A DNA stretch of 27,167 nucleotides from Candidatus Delongbacteria bacterium (GTDB lineage: Bacteria > UBA4055): NCBI GenBank assembly GCA_028702975.1, contig JAQVNT010000003.1, positions 1 to 27,167 on the forward strand. The letters are read 5' to 3'. Below are positions 1-6,707 of this stretch, piece by piece (position 1 is the first letter of the stretch; each line of letters opens with the position of its first letter). The position numbers and the translations under genes were made by a program. The notes beneath the pieces were generated by a model, which was given only the letters and a program-made list of their open reading frames with translations, did not search any database and was not told where the DNA came from.

Positions 1-1063
1 TTATTCCGGCCGAGAACATGGTTTCCAAGCCGAGCACGCCGAAAGGAGCGAAGTCGAACTCTACATTTTTCTTTTCTGACGGGTGAGGAGCGTGATCCGT
101 AGCTATAGCGTCAATTGTTCCGTCCTTGAGAGCTTTATGAACCGCGTCAACATCCTCCTGCGTACGGAGCGGCGGGTTCATCTTATAATCGGTTGAAAAT
201 GTTCTGACCATATCGTCGGTGAGGGAGAAGTGGTGCGGGGTAACTTCGCAGGTCACTTTCAGGCCTTCCTTTTTAGCTTTCCTTACAAGCTCAATGCTCT
301 CTTTTACGCTTACATGCTGAAAATGCACCGTGCCGCCCACATAACGGGCTATTTCTATGTCCCTGGCTACATTGATCGATTCTGCTATAGCCGGTATATA
401 TGACATTCCAAGCTCGGTTGATGATAGAGACTCATTCATGACCCCTTCGACAAATGTGTGGTCCTCTGGGTGAACGAGAATGGGAGTTCCGAACATTTTC
501 GCGTATTCAAGCGCGCCTTTCATGGTTTCGGACGACTGGATCCCGCTGCCGTCATCTGAGAAAGCGGGCGCACCCGCTTCGACGAGCTCGGTCATCTCGA
601 CGATGGTCTTTCCCTCTCGCTTGATCGTCACTGCCGGTATCTGGTGAACATCGACCAGCAGGCCTTTGACCCTGCTTTTGATGTCGTTATAAACGAACTT
701 GTTGTCAACGCAGGGTGTCGTGTTCGCCATAGCCGCGAGGGCCGTCACTCCGCCCGCCATGGCGGCGTTCGTTCCGGAAACGAAGTTCTCCGCCTGTTCG
801 TAGCCGGGCTCCCTCAAATGAACATGCATATCGAAAAATCCGGGCGACACATAAAGTCCCTTCGCGTCTATCACCTCGCAGCCTTTTTCAGCTTTGATAT
901 TCTTCGCGATTTTTTCGATCTTGCCGTTCGAGATCAGTATGTCGGATTCAAATTCTTTTTCGGAAAAAGTGTCTATCACCGTGCCATTCTTTATCAGAAC
1001 TTTCTTCGGCAGAGTTTTATATAAAGGCTCGCACAGGCTTATATTATTGATCATTCTTTTCAT
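1..1063 (-). CDS. pyrC: Dihydroorotase, class I (partial, 3' end outside window)
   Basis: Dihydroorotase closes N-carbamoyl-aspartate to dihydroorotate, the third step of de novo pyrimidine synthesis, in the cytoplasm. The visible 354 residues contain the zinc-binding HxH pair (H80, H82) in PGFFDMHVHLREPG, a MANTTPCVDN segment, LVHPEDHTF (the usual H-x-ED metal/substrate site), and the late TDHAPH motif followed by GVLGLET, where the window ends. Typical proteins have about 425 residues, so about 70 are missing; no in-frame stop occurs before the edge. The start at 1063 is supported by a GGAGG Shine-Dalgarno six bases upstream and by an ATGA overlap with the pyrB stop. This start adds about 20 residues ahead of the usual LIKNG beginning. 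The gene is translationally coupled to pyrB. Confidence 0.95.
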   Translation of the reverse strand, partial: MKRMINNISLCEPLYKTLPKKVLIKNGTVIDTFSEKEFESDILISNGKIEKIAKNIKAEKGCEVIDAKGLYVSPGFFDMHVHLREPGYEQAENFVSGTNAAMAGGVTALAAMANTTPCVDNKFVYNDIKSRVKGLLVDVHQIPAVTIKREGKTIVEMTELVEAGAPAFSDDGSGIQSSETMKGALEYAKMFGTPILVHPEDHTFVEGVMNESLSSTELGMSYIPAIAESINVARDIEIARYVGGTVHFQHVSVKESIELVRKAKKEGLKVTCEVTPHHFSLTDDMVRTFSTDYKMNPPLRTQEDVDAVHKALKDGTIDAIATDHAPHPSEKKNVEFDFAPFGVLGLETMFSAGI

Positions 1064-2016
1064 TTCGCACCTCCGATGTTCGCGCTTAAAAGATACAGTA
1101 CCGCCATTCTCGAAGCGACTCCGTTAAGTACCTGGTCTAAAATGACCTGATGATCGCCGTCAGCCACATCGTCATCTATCTCAACGCCCCTGTTCATCGG
1201 GCCGGGATGCAGTATAAGTATGTCGTTCTTGGCTCTGGCCAGTTTTTCGTTCGTGATACCCCAGTAATTATGATACTCCCTGAGGGAGGGGAAGGATGCG
1301 CCCACATGCCTTTCGAGCTGTATCCTTAAAATGTTCATGACATCCGAATTCCTGATGGCTTCATCAAGATCGTAAGTGACCTCGACTCCCATTTTCTCGA
1401 TATCTTTCGGTATCAGAGTCGAAGGACCGCAGACCTGGACTTTGGCTCCGTAAAGCTTGAGAGCGTGAATGTTGGACATAGCGACCCTTGAATGCACGAT
1501 ATCGCCGACCAGTGTCACGCGCTTGCCTTTCAGGTTCGGCTTCTTTTGAACTATTGACATAAGGTCAAGAATAGCCTGAGTAGGATGTTCATGGGCTCCG
1601 TCCCCCGCATTTATGATTATGGAGTTCAGATTGTCCATCAGCATCTTGTGAGCTCCGGGAGTGCTGTGCCTCATAACGACCATATCGATCTTCATCGCCT
1701 CGATGTTCTTGGCAGTATCTATCAGTGTTTCGCCCTTCTTGAGAGATGACGAAGAGGCTGCGAAATTGACCACATCCGCCGACAGTCTTTTTTCCGCCAT
1801 TTCGAAAGATATTTTTGTCCTTGTCGAGTTCTCGAAGAACATGTTTACAACAGTTACACCCTTGAGCGCGGCAACTTTTTTATTGGGCGTGTCGAGTACC
1901 TGCTTGAAACTTTCTGAAGTCTGAAGGATCAGTTCAAGATCCTCCCTGCACATTCCCTTTATTCCCAAAAGGTGCTTCGTTTTGAGAAGCTTTGTGCCTT
2001 TTACCGTGTCATCCAT
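1060..2016 (-). CDS. pyrB: Aspartate carbamoyltransferase catalytic subunit
   Basis: This enzyme condenses carbamoyl phosphate and aspartate, the committed step of pyrimidine synthesis. At 318 residues it has normal catalytic-subunit length. The carbamoyl-phosphate site S-T-R-T is at residues 64-67 inside FFENSTRTKISFE. The SSSLKKGETL loop (about 88-97), HPTQ (144-147) and a C-terminal LHPGPMNRGVEI motif are all present. The ATG at 2016 follows an AGAGGG ribosome-binding site. The stop overlaps the pyrC start by four bases. No pyrI regulatory subunit gene is seen nearby. The 61-base gap to pyrR carries a terminator-like hairpin, so expression may depend on readthrough. Confidence 0.97.
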   Translation of the reverse strand: MDDTVKGTKLLKTKHLLGIKGMCREDLELILQTSESFKQVLDTPNKKVAALKGVTVVNMFFENSTRTKISFEMAEKRLSADVVNFAASSSSLKKGETLIDTAKNIEAMKIDMVVMRHSTPGAHKMLMDNLNSIIINAGDGAHEHPTQAILDLMSIVQKKPNLKGKRVTLVGDIVHSRVAMSNIHALKLYGAKVQVCGPSTLIPKDIEKMGVEVTYDLDEAIRNSDVMNILRIQLERHVGASFPSLREYHNYWGITNEKLARAKNDILILHPGPMNRGVEIDDDVADGDHQVILDQVLNGVASRMAVLYLLSANIGGAK

Positions 2017-2051
2017 TTTTCCCTCTTATTTAAGAATTTACAAATTTATGC

Positions 2052-2079
2052 AAAAAAAAAGCGATATTTCTATCGCCTT
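2052..2079 (-). terminator. Intrinsic terminator or attenuator hairpin between pyrR and pyrB
   Basis: On the minus strand, right after the pyrR stop, the sequence folds as GCGATA-GAAA-TATCGC: a perfect six-base-pair stem with a GNRA tetraloop, extendable by G-T and A-T pairs. It is followed at once by nine T residues (2060 down to 2052). This has the form of a rho-independent terminator. Because pyrB lies just downstream in the same direction, it could attenuate pyrBC. I see no obvious antiterminator and no clear PyrR-binding loop in the short intergenic space, so regulation by PyrR is only a possibility. Confidence 0.75.
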
Positions 2080-2626
2080 AAATTTTTTCAACTAAATAAA
2101 CTGCGTCCTCTTTATCGACTTCAGAGAGTTTGACCCTTATCTCCTGAGTGGGAAGTGTTTTAATCACTTCTCCGATAAAGTCCGGCGCGAGAGGCAATTC
2201 TCTGTGCCCTCTGTCGATTATAGCCGCGAACTTTATTATTTTCGGTCTTCCGATATCCATTATCGCATTGATCGCCGCGTTCACGCTTCTGCCTGTGAAG
2301 ATCACATCGTCCACAACAACTACTTTTTTGTCGTCCACACTGAAGGGCATATCGTTAACGGAAAAATTCGGAACTTTAAGATTTGAACGGAAGTCGTCCC
2401 TGAACAGTGTGGCGTCCAGCACACCGAACTCAACATCGGACAATCCCGCATTTTTTATTTCGTTATATATTCTTCTGGCTATGAATTCGCCTCTGGTTTT
2501 CAGCCCGACTATAACAAGCGAGAATTCGCCATTATCGTTCTCGACTATCTCCGAAGCGATCCTTTTTATCGTCTTAGCCATTTGAGCTTTATCCATAATT
2601 GTGTGCAGTATTTTCGCATTAGGCAT
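2078..2626 (-). CDS. pyrR: Bifunctional pyr operon regulator / uracil phosphoribosyltransferase PyrR
   Basis: PyrR family members bind pyr mRNA in response to UMP and PRPP to control attenuation, and many also make UMP from uracil. The 182-residue protein is of normal length. It has the type I phosphoribosyltransferase PRPP loop VVVVDDVIFTGRS (about 102-114), the GLKTRGEFIARRI segment (41-53), DATLFRDDF (71-79), and the family-typical DRGHRELPLAPDFIGE stretch. The start at 2626 sits behind an AAGGAGAT Shine-Dalgarno that overlaps the stop codon of the preceding Hsp70 gene; the gap is only 14 bases. Cotranscription with the chaperone cluster is therefore likely. Whether this protein regulates RNA in this organism is not shown. 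Confidence 0.95.
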   Translation of the reverse strand: MPNAKILHTIMDKAQMAKTIKRIASEIVENDNGEFSLVIVGLKTRGEFIARRIYNEIKNAGLSDVEFGVLDATLFRDDFRSNLKVPNFSVNDMPFSVDDKKVVVVDDVIFTGRSVNAAINAIMDIGRPKIIKFAAIIDRGHRELPLAPDFIGEVIKTLPTQEIRVKLSEVDKEDAVYLVEKI

Positions 2627-2640
2627 AAAAATATCTCCTT

Positions 2641-5325
2641 TTATTCATCGATCCAGTCTGAAAGGTCTTCTGATTTATCTTTTTCAGATTTTGGAGGTTC
2701 AGTTTTTTTCTTTTGATCCTTTGATGTAAACAGTTCGTTCACTTCTTCTTCCGTGAAAGATTCATCCGCGTTTTCAGACACGCTGCTGATAGGTACGCCG
2801 CTCTTGAACGACCCCTCTTCTTTGATCCTTAAAATGTCCTCATCAGTCAGATATTCGCTTCTGTCAATTATGAATTCGGATTTACCTATCTCGTCCAGTT
2901 CGTCGTCAAAAGACTGACTTTCAGTTACTGAAGAATCCTCCATTGATACATTTTCGAAATCATCGTCATGCTTTTTCTCAATATCCGAGATGTCCATTTT
3001 CTCAATTTCCTGATCGGCTTCGTCATCTTCGATTAAAGCGGAGTCAGCCTTATCCAGAGAATCAAAAACATCGTCAAGTTCATCCTCTGTTTCCGCCGGT
3101 GCGGGAGGCGATTCTGCCTCAACTAATGCGGAATCTGTCTTGGATAAGGAATCGAATACATCTTCAAGATCTTCTTCAGGAATTTCTTCTTGAGGTTCCT
3201 GTTCGTAAACCGGCGAAGAGTCAGATTTGTCAATATTGAAAGCAGGCTCTTTTGATGATCTTGCCAGCTCCTCAAGAGATTCGTCATAACTTCCTTTACT
3301 CTCTTCAGCGCCCAGAGACTTTGAAGGCTCTTCTTCACCGAACATCGATTCTATCTCCTGATCGATCTTTTCTATCTGATCGTCATCGCTTACAATATCA
3401 GGCTCTTCTTTATCTGAATGCTCATCCTTTGCATCGAACCTTTCAATAAATCTGCTGTTGTCAATTAAACTGTCATCTATCGGTTCCTCGACGGATGATT
3501 TTGATATTTCATCCGGTGACAGGGTTCTGTCTAATATTGAAGCCTCTTCTTCGATTTCCTTTTCAAGCTCTTTACTCGTAGTAGTCGTTATTTCTGATTT
3601 TGCAAGAATTTCTTCATCTACGGAATCGTTCGTCGGCTTTGTTTTGTATATCTGTTTCTCTTCAAATGATTCACTGTCGGTTCCCAGTCCGGAAGCCACA
3701 AAAACATCATTGACGAGGCTTACGGCGTTATCCTTTTTGCCGCTCTTGATCACCTGTGCGTTGACTTCATTCTCTTCAGTAAATGATTCCGTAGTAACAT
3801 ATTCTCTTCTTCTCGGGAACATATTGTTCATTTTTTTCTTTTTAGAGTCGATCTGATCATTGGTCAGCGCACCCTCTCTTGCCACCTGGATCTCACTTTT
3901 CTTTCCTGTTTCCGGATCCTTTGCCGTCGCATGAATGATGCCGTTAATATCATACTCGTAATTGAATATTACAGGCGAATTCTCCTGTTTCGGGGGAAAA
4001 TCCAGCGTGGTAGTTCCGATCACGGTGCAGAATTCAGGATCAGGATCCTCTCCCTGCAGCACAACCATTTTCACCTGTGTCTGGTTAGGAGCTGAAGTAT
4101 AGAATATCTGGCTTTTTCTTACCGGTATCTTACTGTTTTTTGGTATTATTATCGCATTTCTTTTGTTATCGAACTCGTCAAGAGTTATCGCTCCGAAACT
4201 GTGAGCGGTCACATCCGACACATTGATCGCGCCGTACTTCATCCTAACCATGTCATTGACAGGCTCGTTCAGGTCTTTTGCCGATGTGATCCCCGCCTGT
4301 ATCGCCGCGCCGAGAGCAACTGCTTCGTCAGGGTTTACATGAACTGCCGGCTTTTTGCCTGTTACCCTGAATATCATATCGTGAACTGCCGGTATTCTGG
4401 TCGATCCTCCAACCATAAGTATCTGGTCGATGTCTTTCCAGTCCAGACCTGCATCGGTCATCACCGCATTGATCAGAAGTTCTGTTCTTGTGATAAAGTC
4501 CGCAATCAGATCTGCGAACAGCTTCCTTGTTACCGTTATTCTTGCCGACTTGCCTTTTGCCGAAAGATAAAGTGTCGTGCTGAGTTTTGATGTAAGTACC
4601 TTCTTGGCATTCTCGGATTTCAACCTTAAGTCCTGTACGAGAACCGGGTCTTCAAAAAGATCGATGTCGTGCTGCTGCCTGAATTTGTCGTTAAGGTAAA
4701 CCATCAGCTTTTCATCAAAATTATTACCTCCGAGCTGTCTGTCCCCGTCGCTTGCAAGAACATCAAAATCCGAATTATTAACCTTCATTATCGTGACATC
4801 GAAAGTACCGCCTCCGAGATCGTAAACCATGATCTTCTGATCGATATTCTTATCAAGACCGTAAGTAAGAGCTGCGGCAGTAGGCTCATTAATTATCTGG
4901 GTTACATTAACTCCGGAAATTTTTCCGGCATCGATAGTGGCTTTTCTCTGATGATCATTAAAATAAGCGGGAACTGTGATCACTACATCCGTTATCTTGT
5001 CATTCAAAAAGCTTTCAGCATCCTCGATCAGCTTTCTTACTATCATCGCCGAGATGTCTTCCGGCTTATATTCAGTGTCTTTATAGGTGAATTTATAGTC
5101 CGAAGAACCCATTTGAGATTTAATTGACGACACTGTTCTGTCAGGTTCCGCCACGCTTGACTGCTTTGCTATGCTTCCGACTATTATCTGATCTTCATCG
5201 AACATTACAACAGACGGCGTTATCCTTTCGCCTTCTTTGTTGGGAATGATCTCGGCCTTACCGAATTCATTTACCATGGCAATTGCGGAATTTGTGGTAC
5301 CTAAATCAATGCCTATCATCTTCAT
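2641..5325 (-). CDS. Divergent Hsp70 (DnaK-like) with long acidic C-terminal tail in place of the lid
   Basis: The 894-residue protein has a full Hsp70 ATPase domain (about 1-365): GIDLGTTNS near the N-terminus, INEPTAAALTYG (145-156), YDLGGGTFDV (168-177) and GGSTRIPAV (306-314). A substrate-binding beta domain follows (about 371-482), including SAPNQTQVKMVVLQGE and GIIHATAKDPETGKK. After GALTNDQI, which resembles the start of lid helix A, homology stops. The remaining roughly 400 residues are Asp/Glu/Ser-rich and probably disordered. Two features differ from DnaK. The interdomain linker VLLL is replaced by INVS (367-370), and the arginine preceding IINEPTAA (DnaK R167) is Gln143. Neighbours are a GrpE-like and a J-like gene, so this is probably the ATPase of a dedicated chaperone system. 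A GAGGGG ribosome-binding site supports the start. It is unlikely to be the housekeeping DnaK. Confidence 0.93.
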   Translation of the reverse strand: MKMIGIDLGTTNSAIAMVNEFGKAEIIPNKEGERITPSVVMFDEDQIIVGSIAKQSSVAEPDRTVSSIKSQMGSSDYKFTYKDTEYKPEDISAMIVRKLIEDAESFLNDKITDVVITVPAYFNDHQRKATIDAGKISGVNVTQIINEPTAAALTYGLDKNIDQKIMVYDLGGGTFDVTIMKVNNSDFDVLASDGDRQLGGNNFDEKLMVYLNDKFRQQHDIDLFEDPVLVQDLRLKSENAKKVLTSKLSTTLYLSAKGKSARITVTRKLFADLIADFITRTELLINAVMTDAGLDWKDIDQILMVGGSTRIPAVHDMIFRVTGKKPAVHVNPDEAVALGAAIQAGITSAKDLNEPVNDMVRMKYGAINVSDVTAHSFGAITLDEFDNKRNAIIIPKNSKIPVRKSQIFYTSAPNQTQVKMVVLQGEDPDPEFCTVIGTTTLDFPPKQENSPVIFNYEYDINGIIHATAKDPETGKKSEIQVAREGALTNDQIDSKKKKMNNMFPRRREYVTTESFTEENEVNAQVIKSGKKDNAVSLVNDVFVASGLGTDSESFEEKQIYKTKPTNDSVDEEILAKSEITTTTSKELEKEIEEEASILDRTLSPDEISKSSVEEPIDDSLIDNSRFIERFDAKDEHSDKEEPDIVSDDDQIEKIDQEIESMFGEEEPSKSLGAEESKGSYDESLEELARSSKEPAFNIDKSDSSPVYEQEPQEEIPEEDLEDVFDSLSKTDSALVEAESPPAPAETEDELDDVFDSLDKADSALIEDDEADQEIEKMDISDIEKKHDDDFENVSMEDSSVTESQSFDDELDEIGKSEFIIDRSEYLTDEDILRIKEEGSFKSGVPISSVSENADESFTEEEVNELFTSKDQKKKTEPPKSEKDKSEDLSDWIDE

Positions 5326-5335
5326 GTTGATCCCC

Positions 5336-5869
5336 TCATTTCAATAGAATTCTTCTCGCCTGAGAAATAATCGCGAGCATTTCTTCTGCTTCGGACCGCA
5401 TTTTTACGTTCGGCGAATTGATCCTTGTCCTCCATTTACGGAATTCAGAATCTATCCTGTTCTTGATCTCTTCGTGCGAAAAATCTGAATCAAGCCTCAG
5501 AGCTTTATAATAAAATTTCTCGTCCTTGACATCTTCATCAGCAGCCTGTCTGAGTATGCTCTCGCTTTCCTGAGATAATGTCTTATTTACGGCTTTATCC
5601 TTCTTTTCTTTTTTTGTTCTCATCTCTTCTTCGATAAGAGCTATCTGCTTTTCTACAACCCTCAGATTGTGTTTGGCATCTTCATTTTCCGGATCGTACT
5701 GTAACGCTTTCTCGAAATACTTTCTGCTGTTTTCGTAATCTTTTCTTTTATAATAAGCTACACCTGCTTCGTAAAGCTGGATGCTCCGTTTGATCTTTAT
5801 CTCCTCAAGGTGGGATCTTTTTTCCTTCCCGCCGTGAAGCATCTCTTTCAGTTTACCAAAGAAAGACAT
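5336..5869 (-). CDS. Small TPR protein with degenerate J-like domain (putative Hsp70 partner)
   Basis: The 177-residue protein has no signal peptide. Residues about 31-65 form a recognisable TPR unit (ALQYDPENEDA at its end). A charged helical stretch (70-95) follows. Residues about 119-177 look like a J domain: FYYKALRLDSDFSHEEIK matches the usual YYxxLGvxxdAsxeEIK opening, and AEEMLAIISQARRILL matches the last helix. Where a functional J domain has HPD after the K-W, this protein reads KWRTRINSPN (R147-T148-R149), so canonical ATPase stimulation should be absent. It lies 2 bases after the grpE-like gene and 10 before the Hsp70 gene, implying joint function. The J-like assignment rests on reading the sequence and needs a profile search. 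Confidence 0.78.
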   Translation of the reverse strand: MSFFGKLKEMLHGGKEKRSHLEEIKIKRSIQLYEAGVAYYKRKDYENSRKYFEKALQYDPENEDAKHNLRVVEKQIALIEEEMRTKKEKKDKAVNKTLSQESESILRQAADEDVKDEKFYYKALRLDSDFSHEEIKNRIDSEFRKWRTRINSPNVKMRSEAEEMLAIISQARRILLK

Positions 5870-5871
5870 TT

Positions 5872-6684
5872 TTAATGAGCCTGTTTTGAATTAAGTTTGA
5901 AAATCTGAACCATTTCAGTTCTTATTTGGACATTTCCTTTTCTGAAACCTAATTTAAGAACTTTTCTGACCGTATTATCAAGGCTCTCGTCATCCGTTTC
6001 GAACTTATCGACCGCATTACTTTTTTCAGGGTTGAACTTTTCACCCACAGGAGTTTTTTCTACCGGTGTAACATCGTTTCTGTACAGTATCTCGAGGATT
6101 TCATCCCTGAATGTTTTAAGCTTTTTACATTCTTCTCCGCCTGTTTCTGCAGAATTTTCAATATCGTTCTCGATCCTGTCATAAAAAAGAAGCAGATCAT
6201 GTATTAAAGGTTTGATCGTTGAGAAAACAAAATTCTTTTTGTAAGAGTCAAGCTGTGAATAGAGTTCCTCGAAAGCTTTTTCTTTTACGCAGTCCCCCGC
6301 AAATTTTTCCTTGAAAGCGTCGTTGATCTTGGTGATACCTTCTTCGGTTTCGAATTTCATCAAAAGCAGGCTGTTCTGCATCTTCTGTATGGTCTGAAGA
6401 AGCTCATTCTTCATATTGAAAAGCATTTCGTTGGCATTGAGGACCTTCTGCTCGATCTTCTGTATCCTTTGATTTATATCCTGCTTTACATCATCTATTT
6501 TTGTTCCGAGCTCATTAGAATTCTGCTTTATTTCTTCCGACTTAAGTTTTGAAGAAATACCGTCTTCTGAATAAAGTCCGGATTCAGTAAGTTCTTCTAT
6601 TATATCATCGAAATAATAGTCGGAGTTGAATATCTCGGACCTGTTTATTTCGAAATCTTCCTGACCTTTTTTTCCTTTTGGCAT
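5872..6684 (-). CDS. GrpE-like nucleotide exchange factor with extended coiled-coil N-terminus
   Basis: GrpE proteins release ADP from Hsp70. The C-terminal part of this 270-residue protein fits GrpE: IKPLIHDLLLFYDRIEND (157-174) corresponds to the LLPvlDnlera helix. VGEKFNPEKSNAV (213-225) corresponds to GexFDPxxHxAV, with Ser in place of His. KVLKLGFRKGNVQIRTEMV (241-259) corresponds to the beta-domain GYxxxxrxiRpAmV signature. The N-terminal half (about 50-125) is a long predicted coiled coil, longer than in ordinary GrpE, preceded by an acidic segment. The start at 6684 has an AAGGAT ribosome-binding site. It precedes the J-like and Hsp70 genes, the typical partners, by 2 bases and one gene. 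Divergence suggests a paralogue specialised for this Hsp70. Confidence 0.82.
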   Translation of the reverse strand: MPKGKKGQEDFEINRSEIFNSDYYFDDIIEELTESGLYSEDGISSKLKSEEIKQNSNELGTKIDDVKQDINQRIQKIEQKVLNANEMLFNMKNELLQTIQKMQNSLLLMKFETEEGITKINDAFKEKFAGDCVKEKAFEELYSQLDSYKKNFVFSTIKPLIHDLLLFYDRIENDIENSAETGGEECKKLKTFRDEILEILYRNDVTPVEKTPVGEKFNPEKSNAVDKFETDDESLDNTVRKVLKLGFRKGNVQIRTEMVQIFKLNSKQAH

Positions 6685-6707
6685 AAAATATCCTTAAATG
6701 TAAAATT

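Noticed and set aside
2020..2105. Possible antiterminator pairing between the 3' end of pyrR (TTATTTA) and TAAATAA before pyrB
   Set aside because: Only seven A-T pairs, and it does not compete with the hairpin stem; probably chance in AT-rich sequence.
3123..3856. Open frames on both strands within the Hsp70 acidic tail
   Set aside because: Low-complexity GAA/GAT-rich coding sequence produces stop-poor shadow frames; none has a ribosome-binding site or known motif.
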